Of a stretch of DNA of 42,629 nt, positions 1 to 9,400 are shown one piece after another (the stretch's first letter is position 1; each line of letters starts with the position of its first letter). Under the pieces are notes generated by a model. That model ran no database searches. It worked only from the letters and a program-made list of their open reading frames with translations, and was not told where the DNA came from. The position numbers and the translations under genes are program-made. The stretch comes from Bacteroidota bacterium (GTDB lineage Bacteria > Bacteroidota > Bacteroidia > UBA7662): NCBI GenBank assembly GCA_005799065.1, contig SYHW01000057.1, forward strand, positions 1-42,629, read 5' to 3'.

Positions 1-1
1 C

Positions 2-1606
2 TTGCTGCCCGTTTGGGCCACGGAAGGTTGGTATACCTTCGATGGACCGGCGCATCTATACAATGCCGAAGTCATCGGCGAATTGCTGTGGGGTCATGAG
101 CCCCACTTTTTGAATTTCTTCTACGAGATTCGTTGGCCACCGTCACCCAACATGCTCTTTTATGTTTTTGCTGCACCTCTTTCGCGGGTGATGGATATCA
201 TGTGGATCGATAAACTCTGGGCAACACTGCACGTCTTGGTTTTCGGTATGGGGTTTAGGTTTTTTCTGTTGGAGATTGCCGGTGGGGGCCGCGGGTCGGG
301 GGTGGGTCGACTAGCCGCTTGGGCTTCGTGGGTGGGCTTATATGCGGTGTTTCATCGCCATTTTTTCTTAGGTCAATACAACTTCGCTATGGGCATCGGC
401 CTGATGGGGTGGACTCTGGGTTATTCATGGCGTTGGATTATGCATCATCGGCCTCTTTCCTGGCCATTGGTACGCTTAGCCGGTCTTCTTACCCTTCTTG
501 GGGCTAGTCACCTCGTCGGTTTTGCTGCGGCTGGGGTAGTCATCGGGCTGATGCTGATTTGGTTAAATGGCCGGCAAACCAGGCAGTTTTTGACGCGCAT
601 TCTTTGTCTTTTGGCCGTATCCAGCCCCGTTTTAGTCATCAACCTATATTATTTGTGGCAAAGCAAGGGTACGGGCATCACCCGGCACATCGGTCATTAT
701 GACCTCTTAGGGCAGTGGATCCGACTGGAATCGTTGACCTCGTTCAATCCTCCCGTAGAATGGCGGACTATGATCGGACTGTTTGTGTTGGCTATTTTGA
801 CCCTACCCATGGCCGTAATGGCCGTCCATCGCAGACTACAAAGATCGAACGAATGTCGACCACGTGCCGATGGAGCCTGGGCCTTTCTTCTATCGTGCAG
901 CGTCCTTTTTGTGCTGATGTATTTAATCATACCCGATGAAAGCCGCAATTCCGGCTATCTGAGTAGTCGCCTCGCCCTCATCAGTCAGATGTTCTTTCTG
1001 GCAGGGGGCGTATTGCTTTTGGGTGTCGTTCCAAGCGCTGTTCGACGTCTGACATTGGCATTGCTCTTGCTTTTGCTGCCTTTTCGTGTGGCCTACTACT
1101 GGAAGGTCGAAAGAAGCCTAGGACGCGATTTGTCGGAAATGCGGAGGGCAACGGCACAAATTCCCACTGAAAGCACAGTTCATCAGGTTAATTTGAGCAA
1201 CAACTGGATGCACGAACATCTGAGCATGTCTGTTTCCGGTAGGGAGATTGTTCATCTGAAGAACTACGAAGCCTATCTCGACTATTTTCCTTTGGGCTGG
1301 CGAATGGGGTCGCTCCAACCTTGGATGACCCACGCAAACTATTGGAAAAACTGGCCTCCTTGTCCGGATACTGCCGAATTGGCCCAACTTTCATCGGCTC
1401 CAATGCCCGACTTCTTGATCGTTTGGGATGACGGGAGCATGATGACCGCAATGAATGAAACGATAGACTTTGATTGCCGTGAACTACTTTATGGCTGGCT
1501 TTCCCTGAATTATCTCAAACTCCCTGTTTCAGAATCAGAACGCTGTAGTCTTTGGAAAAGAAAATTGAAGTCAAATTCAAGCAGGGGTACGCGCCCGAAC
1601 AAGTAG
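2..1606 (+). CDS. Polytopic membrane protein, GT-C glycosyltransferase-like (5' partial)
   Basis: The frame is open from the left edge, so the true start probably lies outside the window; the first usable codon is a TTG at position 2. The product has about ten hydrophobic segments spread over its first ~370 residues, followed by a soluble C-terminal domain of ~160 residues. Near the N-terminus the motif DGPAHLYNA sits in what would be the first extracytoplasmic loop. GT-C family lipid-linked sugar transferases carry their acidic catalytic residue in this place, and the overall layout (multi-TM core plus soluble tail) also fits. The family assignment rests on topology and this one motif and is tentative. 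The 3' end overlaps the convergent methyltransferase gene by 30 bp. It could equally be an uncharacterised membrane protein. Confidence 0.6.
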   Translation: MLPVWATEGWYTFDGPAHLYNAEVIGELLWGHEPHFLNFFYEIRWPPSPNMLFYVFAAPLSRVMDIMWIDKLWATLHVLVFGMGFRFFLLEIAGGGRGSGVGRLAAWASWVGLYAVFHRHFFLGQYNFAMGIGLMGWTLGYSWRWIMHHRPLSWPLVRLAGLLTLLGASHLVGFAAAGVVIGLMLIWLNGRQTRQFLTRILCLLAVSSPVLVINLYYLWQSKGTGITRHIGHYDLLGQWIRLESLTSFNPPVEWRTMIGLFVLAILTLPMAVMAVHRRLQRSNECRPRADGAWAFLLSCSVLFVLMYLIIPDESRNSGYLSSRLALISQMFFLAGGVLLLGVVPSAVRRLTLALLLLLLPFRVAYYWKVERSLGRDLSEMRRATAQIPTESTVHQVNLSNNWMHEHLSMSVSGREIVHLKNYEAYLDYFPLGWRMGSLQPWMTHANYWKNWPPCPDTAELAQLSSAPMPDFLIVWDDGSMMTAMNETIDFDCRELLYGWLSLNYLKLPVSESERCSLWKRKLKSNSSRGTRPNK

Positions 1607-2374
1607 ATTGGGCGTAAGGATCAGGCCTCGACTGCTTCGGGCCGTAGCAAACAGCTCTAGGCGCCAACGTATCGAAAGAACCTGGTACACCAATCGTCTG
1701 GCGATCTCCTTCCACCAGGGATAGACCCGCATGTGGGAAGGATAAACGCCAACCTCATGGTACCCAGTTGACAACAACAATTGGCGGATAGACGTGGTGT
1801 TAAACAATGTTTCGTGGGTAAAATCGCCTGAGGCATATAAGTGTGGCCAAGGAGAATCCATGTTAGGTGTTCGCAGGTACAATCTACCCTTTGGCCTTAG
1901 GGCCTTTAAGACCATAAGCAGTAGTTCCACAAGTTCAGATTTGGTCAGATGCTCCACAAGGTCCATGCAAAAAACAACGTCGAACTGGCCTGACCGATCA
2001 TTCAAGAATTTTATGGCGTCTGCTTTTTCTACTTCTATAATCCCAGATTGCTGGGCAATTTGGATTTGCTCTTCGCTCACGTCGATTCCATAGGTGTGTT
2101 GGAACCCCATATGCTTAAGAGCCCGGATTAAACTCCCATTGCCACAGCCCACATCCAAAATATGGGCGTTGCGATCCAAATCCTGAAGGATCGGCCCCCA
2201 CTCCCGCTGAAAGAGCTGCGCCTCAGACGACTGCAATGCACGAGCGTCCAATCCGCTGTGCTGGCTTGTGTGCCTGCTGTGGTAGCGCTCGTAGAACAAA
2301 TCCCTATAACCCATGGCCGAAAAATAAGACAGAAGCCGTGAATTGAGATGAAAATCTTTGCTCCCGTTATTCAT
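1577..2374 (-). CDS. Class I SAM-dependent methyltransferase
   Basis: This 265-residue protein has a clear class I Rossmann-type SAM-binding core. Motif I reads ILDVGCGNGSL, the acidic end of strand 2 follows in GIDVSEEQI, motif II lies around DVVFCMDLVEHL, and LRPKGRLYLRTPN is the typical post-core strand. The pattern resembles the Methyltransf_11/23-type enzymes that act on small molecules, lipid quinones or sugars; the substrate cannot be read from the sequence. The ATG start overlaps the end of the MotB-like gene by 8 bp, so it is probably translated from the same mRNA as the motor/pilus operon and is its last gene. Whether it modifies a component of that machinery or simply hitchhikes is unknown. 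Confidence 0.8.
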   Translation of the reverse strand: MNNGSKDFHLNSRLLSYFSAMGYRDLFYERYHSRHTSQHSGLDARALQSSEAQLFQREWGPILQDLDRNAHILDVGCGNGSLIRALKHMGFQHTYGIDVSEEQIQIAQQSGIIEVEKADAIKFLNDRSGQFDVVFCMDLVEHLTKSELVELLLMVLKALRPKGRLYLRTPNMDSPWPHLYASGDFTHETLFNTTSIRQLLLSTGYHEVGVYPSHMRVYPWWKEIARRLVYQVLSIRWRLELFATARSSRGLILTPNLLVRARTPA

Positions 2375-3050
2375 AGTATAAACGGATTACAATTCTTCGG
2401 TTTATATCCTGTTTTTGAGGCAAGAGTTTCATTTCTGCATCACGATCCACCACCAAAGAATGTGCATCTCCAAAGCCTGAGGCCTTCAATTTATCGGGCG
2501 CAAATCCATACTCAATGAATAACCGAACCACACCCGAGGCCCGTGCTGCAGACAGATCCCAGTTATCAGCAAAGCGGTAATTCTTGATGGGTGCGCTGTC
2601 GGTGTGCCCCTCCACATCGATTTTAAAATCGACCGGGCTCATTTGTCGAACATGACTGATAATTCGCTCTACTATTCCTCGGCCATCGGGCAGGAGTTCT
2701 GTTCCGCCAGACGCATACAATGAAGCCCCATTGATGATCGTTCGAATTTCATATTTCTGAGCATCTAACGTCACTTTCTTGTTCTGAATCTCCTCATGCA
2801 ACGCGCGCTCAAGGCTCATTTTGAGGGTTTGGATGGGAAACGAAATGGGCTGAGCGGCTGAATCGCTGGTATGTTCGGAACCAGAACTCATCATGGCATT
2901 GAATCGCGGATCGGATGAAGCAGCGATGAGAATGAAGAAGGTAAGGAGTAGGGTTACCGTATCCAGAAAGGTAGCCTGCCAGGCATCGGGGTTATCGGGG
3001 GGTAATTCCGACTCGGACTTTTTGCGTCGTGGGTTTTTTGATTCAGGCAT
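2367..3050 (-). CDS. motB: MotB-like stator protein with OmpA peptidoglycan-binding domain
   Basis: The 227-residue protein has a short basic, proline-rich N-terminus, a single transmembrane helix (about residues 28-45) and a C-terminal OmpA-like domain. The helix contains FLDTVTLLLTFF; by position D30 matches the ion-carrying aspartate of MotB (D32 in E. coli). The OmpA domain is recognisable from IDVEGHTDSAPI, NWDLSAARA, the KASGFGDA turn and the NRR segment near the end, which are the peptidoglycan-contacting elements. In the MotB family this protein anchors the stator to the cell wall and forms the ion path with MotA. It lies 58 bp downstream of the MotA-like gene and overlaps the methyltransferase by 8 bp. 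No flagellar gene follows, so it probably drives a non-flagellar device. TolR/ExbD is less likely because of the full OmpA domain. Confidence 0.88.
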   Translation of the reverse strand: MPESKNPRRKKSESELPPDNPDAWQATFLDTVTLLLTFFILIAASSDPRFNAMMSSGSEHTSDSAAQPISFPIQTLKMSLERALHEEIQNKKVTLDAQKYEIRTIINGASLYASGGTELLPDGRGIVERIISHVRQMSPVDFKIDVEGHTDSAPIKNYRFADNWDLSAARASGVVRLFIEYGFAPDKLKASGFGDAHSLVVDRDAEMKLLPQKQDINRRIVIRLYYE

Positions 3051-3108
3051 GCCAGTTTTCTATCGGATTTATTTTGTCAGTTTATTAATTCCACCTATTC
3101 CCCTACCA

Positions 3109-3882
3109 TCAATCGCGCGACATAGTAGTTAGTTGATCTGAAATGTACATATCCGGCTTTCCTTCCAAAAGCAACAGAATGGCGGCTAATTCTCGCTCTC
3201 GTCGTCTTGTGTTCAAGCGCGATGCTCTGGTAAATTTTTTAGCCAATGGGAACCAAAAAAACTGAGTGAACATCATCCCATAAAAGGTAGTCATCAGGGC
3301 CAATGCCATTCCGCTGGCCAAACCTGATGTGTCACTGAAATTACCCAACATCACGATGAGTCCCATTAAAGTACCCAGCATGCCAAAAGCGGGCGATGCC
3401 CCCGCCAGCATATTGGACACGAGTACAGGTACGGTCTCTTCTTCCTGGATCATTTGAATCTTGATATCACCCAATACGGCAATCTCTTCGGCTGTATAAT
3501 CCGTAGAGATCAACTCAGCCAGAAAGCATCTGAACTCATCCGTTTGCTGCTCGGCCGTTTCCTTCAACACTTGTGCACGGTTTTTCCTCATGCCCTTCAC
3601 CCAAACCAAGCAATCATCCACATGAGCCGCTTCCGCTGTTTTATGTGCGGAACCTTTGGCTGGGAGTAACCCCTTTAGGGTGTCCAAGACTTGCGCACCC
3701 GGAAAACAAGCGAAAACCTGGAACAAACTCCCCCCCACGATGACCATTAAGCTGGGAATATTCACAAGCATTTTCACAATTCCAGTAAACAAATCGGGTG
3801 GAAACAACGTAAACCCAAAAGAATCAGCGCTCCCGACAAAAAATACCAACAAACTGATCAACAACCCCAAAATACCTTTCAT
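3109..3882 (-). CDS. motA: MotA-like stator channel subunit
   Basis: I place the start at the ATG at 3882, giving 257 residues that open directly with a membrane helix and lie 11 bp after the upstream stop. A longer frame reaches 3948 but would overlap that gene by more than 50 bp. Four hydrophobic segments lie near residues 2-18, 36-60, 164-181 and 191-213, with a ~100-residue cytoplasmic loop between the second and third, as in MotA. The stretch SPAFGMLGTLMGLIVMLG and the later WFPLAKKF carry the two conserved prolines (P164, P212) that match P173 and P222 of E. coli MotA. Charged residues in the loop (R99, R102, E108) lie roughly where MotA contacts FliG; that alignment is by eye. With the MotB-like partner it should form a proton- or sodium-driven stator. 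Confidence 0.88.
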   Translation of the reverse strand: MKGILGLLISLLVFFVGSADSFGFTLFPPDLFTGIVKMLVNIPSLMVIVGGSLFQVFACFPGAQVLDTLKGLLPAKGSAHKTAEAAHVDDCLVWVKGMRKNRAQVLKETAEQQTDEFRCFLAELISTDYTAEEIAVLGDIKIQMIQEEETVPVLVSNMLAGASPAFGMLGTLMGLIVMLGNFSDTSGLASGMALALMTTFYGMMFTQFFWFPLAKKFTRASRLNTRRRERELAAILLLLEGKPDMYISDQLTTMSRD

Positions 3883-3893
3883 GTCATTTGATC

Positions 3894-4451
3894 TTATCTC
3901 GATGTATCGATCCGCGGAACTGTATCTGCAGAGGAACCTGTTTGCCAAGGCTTTCGTGGAATTCTAATGGCACGGCGTTCAACGAGTGAATCCATTTTCC
4001 ATGCTTCGAGCCAACATGAATCCGCCCGTTTTGAAAATCCCTGCACCTCAAATACATTGCCTAAAGCGATGAGTACATCCGGCGAAGACAGCCATGTATT
4101 AGCCTGAAGCAGCAGTTGTTCGGCTTCCCGATAACGCCCCTCATACAAGGATTGCTGTGATTTTACAATATTACCGATCACCAAATTGGCTAAAAGTGCA
4201 TATTCCGCATCGAGTAAATTCATGATTTGGCGGTTAACGGTGTCTGCACGGACCCGGCCTAAAGTCTGAAGAGATGAGTCAGCTGATGCCCCAAAATTTG
4301 TCGTACTTCTGCGCCATCGGAGGTTCCTGGAGCAACCCCAAGTTAGGTACAGCACCGTCAAAAGCACAATAACAAGCATCAACCCATGAAAACGCGGATC
4401 TGGCCATTGAGCAAGTTCGTTGGGGTTAGATTCCACACGGTAAAGGCTCAT
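3894..4451 (-). CDS. Membrane-anchored TPR-like protein of the motor operon
   Basis: This 185-residue protein has a short hydrophilic N-terminus, one transmembrane helix (about residues 22-40), and then a region predicted to be mostly helical. The segment SLYEGRYREAEQLLLQANTW, followed by a second helix pair around VLIALGNVFEVQGFSKRADS, has the size and small-residue spacing of a TPR pair. The start ATG overlaps the stop of the FliF/FliG-like gene in an ATGA, and the MotA-like gene begins 11 bp after its end. It therefore sits between rotor and stator genes. No catalytic motif is visible. A plausible role is a scaffold joining the inner-membrane motor to the TPR-like tail of the usher, but this is inference from position and fold type only. 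Confidence 0.75.
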   Translation of the reverse strand: MSLYRVESNPNELAQWPDPRFHGLMLVIVLLTVLYLTWGCSRNLRWRRSTTNFGASADSSLQTLGRVRADTVNRQIMNLLDAEYALLANLVIGNIVKSQQSLYEGRYREAEQLLLQANTWLSSPDVLIALGNVFEVQGFSKRADSCWLEAWKMDSLVERRAIRIPRKPWQTGSSADTVPRIDTSR

Positions 4452-6400
4452 GCTGCTTGTGCTATTGGTTCAGAACGATCCACTTCCAGCGTTTTCTTCG
4501 TGGTGGCCAGTTCCTTAAGAAATCTACGGCTGGCCTCACCCTGTTTTTCAGGATTTGAATCTAAAAGCTCTGCCATTTCCCATAACATACTCTGCTCTCG
4601 CTCGGGTCGTCCATCGAGAACACGTCTACCCACCTGCTCATCGATTGTTATTAAATGAAGTAATTCCTCCTTGCTTAATATTCGGGCGGCAATAGACAAT
4701 TGATGATTTTCAAATTGTTCTAAATCAGACCATAAAACCGTTCTGCTTCGAAGGAGGTGTGCCAGATCCGAATCGATTAAATTCAAACGCTCCAAGAAAT
4801 CGGCTTGTTGTGCCAAAGGCTGAGCGAACATGAGTCCCTCAGCAAGCTTCGTTAAGTCCGCTTTTGGGTCGATCTGCCCCGACTTTTGGATTATTTGGGT
4901 CGTAATTTCCCATTCCAATGATCTGATTTGAAGGGCATTTGGCTCTGGTGTTTTTTTACTGGCTCGAATCAAGCCAAAGGCCGTTTCCAAACCTAATCGC
5001 CGAAAAACAAGTTGTCTGATGGCCTCTGGTAAGGAAAATACCATAAGCCAACCGTGATCTGCCGTATTCTCCTCGATCAGCCGTACTTTAGAATCTACAT
5101 CGACATGGTGCAAAACAGATAATCGTCCTTTTGCCTCCATGTCATGTAAACGCGCAAACCACTCCTTTGCCGCAGACTCAAAGTCATCAGCCGCTTTGAG
5201 TAATTCCCATCTTCGTTCTTTGAGTCCACGCGTCAACCGCTCAACCGACTCGATGCACATCCACCGAGACAACAGCGCCACCAATCCATCTCTTCTATGG
5301 CCTAAAAGACATAGAATTTTATCAATGGCTGTTTCGCTTTCCAATACCCAAGCGTCGAGAATAAAGGCCACTTCCTCAGGTCGGTTGATGATCCGCGCTT
5401 CCAGTGAAGACCGAGCTCTTTCCGCATACACTGTCGGTTGGCCATCCATGAAGGCTGTCTGCTGCTGGTGCGAAAAAACAGTGCTCGATTCGTGCTGTAT
5501 TTCACCACTCGAAGATGTCTTTACTAAACTCGGTATTGACTCAGACATGCTGAAAGGGGCTCCGATTGTCGCTGCGCCAGCCGTGCTGGTCTGAATTTCC
5601 TTGTTTGCACGCGCCTTTGATAAACGTATTATTGCCCAAAGCATCATGCCCGCCCCTATTAATAGAGCGATGGAAATGAACAAAGACATGGTCTGTCCCA
5701 TGTGCCTGATCGCCTGTAAACTCTTGGAGTGCTGGGTTGAATCGGAGCGCAACTGGGCATCCATCACTCTATTGGTTACAGAGGACAAACTTCGATCGGG
5801 AAATCCCACCATTTGTACCACAATGGCATCACCCCGTTTATCGTCAAGTCCGAGTGTCGTGTGGATCAAAGCGGTTATGAAGTCAACTGCTTTTTCGTTG
5901 ACCAGGCTATCGAACAGCAAATTCACCGTTATTCTGCTGATTGATATAACTTCTCCTGATTGCGTTGTTACTTGAAGAGTTGACTGATCCTCCGGGAACA
6001 AATTGCTTTGCTCAGCGCGGATTTCTTTCGTTTTTTGAATACGTCTATTATAGAATGGCAAAGCAGGCAGCATCTCCATATCGTCCTCATCCGCGCCTGG
6101 ATCAGTCTCTTTGCCCCGAACAACACCTTGTTGTCTTGGGGATTTACCCCGGGCTTCTGAGTTAATATCACCCTGTATGTGTATGCTCAAATGAAAAATT
6201 GAAGGGTCGATGTAGGTGCCAACCAGTCGATTCAAATAGGCTGTCATCGAGCTTTCAGACTTAAACCGCTCCCATTCCGACAATGGTCGGGCGTTGGCTT
6301 CAATAAACACGAGTAATGAATTCAGCATACCCATCAATATGATAACATAACCCCGCTTTGCACGTCCGAACCCTGGAAGAAATTTGGTGATAAGGATCAT
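4448..6400 (-). CDS. FliF (C-terminal part)-FliG-like fusion, rotor candidate
   Basis: The protein has 650 residues. An N-terminal transmembrane helix (~18-36) is followed by MTAYLNRLVGTYID (52-65), which resembles the start of the FliF C-terminal domain. A charged disordered stretch (~80-130) leads to a segment at ~153-202 containing GLDDKRGDAIVVQMVGFP, close to the FliF ring-building signature 'GfDxxRGDxVxV'. A second helix lies at 237-260. The long cytoplasmic part looks FliG-like. Residues ~554-632 align without gaps, by eye, to the FliG C-terminal torque domain; R601 falls on E. coli R281 and E608 on D288, while the position of D289 is M609. The N-terminal YscJ-type rings of FliF are missing. 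Start and stop both overlap neighbours by ATGA. It is probably the rotor ring for the adjacent MotA/MotB-like pair. Homology is remote and needs profile or structure comparison. Confidence 0.7.
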   Translation of the reverse strand: MILITKFLPGFGRAKRGYVIILMGMLNSLLVFIEANARPLSEWERFKSESSMTAYLNRLVGTYIDPSIFHLSIHIQGDINSEARGKSPRQQGVVRGKETDPGADEDDMEMLPALPFYNRRIQKTKEIRAEQSNLFPEDQSTLQVTTQSGEVISISRITVNLLFDSLVNEKAVDFITALIHTTLGLDDKRGDAIVVQMVGFPDRSLSSVTNRVMDAQLRSDSTQHSKSLQAIRHMGQTMSLFISIALLIGAGMMLWAIIRLSKARANKEIQTSTAGAATIGAPFSMSESIPSLVKTSSSGEIQHESSTVFSHQQQTAFMDGQPTVYAERARSSLEARIINRPEEVAFILDAWVLESETAIDKILCLLGHRRDGLVALLSRWMCIESVERLTRGLKERRWELLKAADDFESAAKEWFARLHDMEAKGRLSVLHHVDVDSKVRLIEENTADHGWLMVFSLPEAIRQLVFRRLGLETAFGLIRASKKTPEPNALQIRSLEWEITTQIIQKSGQIDPKADLTKLAEGLMFAQPLAQQADFLERLNLIDSDLAHLLRSRTVLWSDLEQFENHQLSIAARILSKEELLHLITIDEQVGRRVLDGRPEREQSMLWEMAELLDSNPEKQGEASRRFLKELATTKKTLEVDRSEPIAQAA

Positions 6401-9400
6401 GGCTCCTGAGATGTTTGACCTGAAGATATTTTCAGTTGATTCAAAAACGCAGGGTCGGACAATTGAATACTGGGATTTCGCTGTAAAGACAATGCCCAGA
6501 ATTTATGGGCCTCAGATCGTTGTCCCATTAAAAATGAAATGGTACCTCTAAGCGCCAATCCATGATCGGAGGCAAACAGGCTGAGTGATAGATCAAGCAT
6601 ATCAAGCGCTTCGCGGTGACAACCCTGATAAAGCAGTTCCTGGGTTTCTACAAAAGAGGAAACCGCAATACGTGCGCGGGTTTGAAATGAATTGCGCAAA
6701 TCAAATTGATCTTTCAACCAGCCCCTGGATGAATCCAATTCCTCTATCTTGGCTTGATGAACGGGACCGAGTTGATCGTGAGGACTCGACATGGATTCAT
6801 TGGTTTGATGGGAATCAGCACTGGAAATGCCCGAGTACCCCTTGAGGAATGGCAATGCGATGAATGGATTTTGGTTTGAAGCCGTCGTCCAAAATTTGTA
6901 GGCAAGCATAGTATCTCCCTGCATAAAATGGGCTGATCCTTTCAAAGCGAGACCATAATCAGTTGGAAAAAGACCTAAAGAGCTATCAATTGTATTCAGT
7001 GCCAGGAGCCATTCCGAACCGTAGAAATGCTGTTGCGCATCGACAAAAGCGGATACACATATTCGTGCTCGTTGTTCAAGTCGCAACCGATAATCTGTCA
7101 CAAACAAGGGTCGGGTTCGTATTGATTTCTGTGTTGGTAATTCCGGGTATATGATGAATTTCACATTTTCATAATGATGTCCGTCTATGTTGGCACTGAT
7201 CACCAGAACCATAGAATCAAGGTCAACACTACCGCCCAAGTATTCCAATTGTTGTTTGTCGATCTTCAAGCAGTACGTACCCGGTTGAAGACGATCAATA
7301 AAAAAGCTGCCATCTGCATAGCTTCGAATGATTGTAGAATACGGTTTCGAATGGCCCAGAATGGATGAAATCGAAATACGTACTCCCCCCAAAGGCCGAG
7401 TTTGTGTCGATATTTTCTGCAGAACCTCCCCTGAAATGGAACCTGCCCTATATAGGGGCACATCGATACGGTGCGTTTGATTCGGACAAGCAATGAAGGT
7501 GTAACAATCGGTTAGTGCCACTAGATCGGCTTCGGGTAGGGTATTTTCATCGATTTGTAATTGATACCGCCAATAAGATTGAAGTTGAAGGAATCGCAGC
7601 AGATTGTCTTTTCCCAATAAACCTGAATAAGATTTATCCAGCCTCGCCGACGGTACCGGAACAATCAACTCCCCCAAATCATATTTTTTGTTTACATTCT
7701 CATCCATAAAAAACCGAACCGTCAGACCTGACCGACCGACCTGCTCCGCCGGAGAACCCATCAGCTTGCGGGAAGTGGCATCCCACATGACTGAACCCAT
7801 TCCAGCATGTCTTAAATAAGCCTCTGGTCCATCCGATCCCCATTGCGTTCCCCAATCGGTAGATGTTCGCCATGACCTGAAATCGTATTGAATATTCAAG
7901 CCAAAAAGCAAGCCCTGCCCCCGTATGGGTCGTGAAGCGTTGAGTTGAAGTCTACCTGAACGTCCGATATTCTTCGCCACAGAAAATCTGAACTGTCCAC
8001 CGCTACTGCTTTGGGTAGAAAATTTCTTGAAATCAGTGGTTAGGGTTCCTCGGAAACTGAGTCCCTGAATAAATTGGGGTACAAACCCCCATCTGGGCAC
8101 AAGAAACACGGATTGCAAGGCCATTTCCTGGTTGTTTTGCCATTTGTTTCTGAATAGATCTCCTTGCTTGGCTTGTGTACCTATTGCCTTGAAATGTAAC
8201 CGGTTCGTGAAGAGCCCCTGGTTCCAAAGTGCGTCGGCAGACCAAACGACTTTTTGAGCTCCGAGCGTACTCGTTAACTCCCCGTCGATTCTGAATCCCA
8301 ATGGCCTTTGCTTAAAACTTAAAGGCATGATGTGTTGAATTTGTATCTTTTCACCCCTTTCCTTAGATAATTGAACTGAATTGGATCGATTTATTCCCTT
8401 AAAATTATCGTAGGTTATGGTGGTGCTCATTCGGTTGGAGAATATCGTCGCCAAACTCATTCTACTGCTGCCCTGACCATCCAAAGAAACATTCAGCAAG
8501 TATTGTTGCAAGATTCGGGCATGAAGCGAGCCACTGGGTCTAAAATGGTAACCCATTGAATCTATATTGGTGTGCATACAAAGACGAGCGGACATCTCGG
8601 GTATAATTCCTGCTTCGACTTGACCGACGGACGTCCACTTTGTTTGACTTAACTCGCTTTGACCCAATTGGAATTGATAGTTGATTTGTCCCGCCGGCAA
8701 AAAAGCAAAAGGAATATTCAATTGTCGATGTTCAATAATTTCTCTCCCGTCCGGCGTATAAATTTTAAGTTCCACAAGCGATTGTCCGTAATTCATGGGC
8801 AAGCGAAAAACGAACCTACCTAAAGAATCTGCAATTGTGTAGTCGATGAGCCGCCCCGAAAACCAAAGGTCCACATCAGAATGCGGCTCCGTTTGCCCTT
8901 CCAATATATTATCACCCATTGTTTTTCGTGGCATGATCTGCGCATTGCTGATATAAATCCCCTTCACCAAGGCACCTGAAATTCCACTAAATGTTGATTT
9001 GCCAATTAATATTTGGGCAGGCGCCAGTGCGTAGCGATCTGAACTTCCGCGGGAGGTGACATACCGCCAATTCGTCAATTGTCTACCCACTGAAACCCCT
9101 TGATTAGTCTGTTGAATAGACAGACTCCCCGAAATATCACCCCCAAACAATTCAATTCCTCCCGTCAGGCGCCCTTCTAACAATCGTCCGGTAGGGGTGT
9201 AATCGGTGGTATACCTATAATCAATTGCCCCCAATCCCAACCACTTACGGTTGCGCCCCACTTGCAAATCAAGGCCTTGAATTGTGTTTGGCTCAGCTCC
9301 GGTCGACAATTGCCCACGGGCATATGCTCTACGGGCCCGCCATTGAAAGGGTAATTCCACGTCACTGGTGAAACCAATGGCCATAGACGAATGATTCAAG

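Noticed and set aside
3109-3882. TolQ/ExbB instead of MotA
   Set aside because: The four-helix layout with a ~100-residue loop, two conserved prolines and a partner with a full OmpA domain fit MotA better.
1577-6400. Remnant of a flagellar locus
   Set aside because: Only stator and a FliF-C/FliG-like protein are present, the genes are intact and tightly coupled to pilus genes, and no other flagellar component is in the window.
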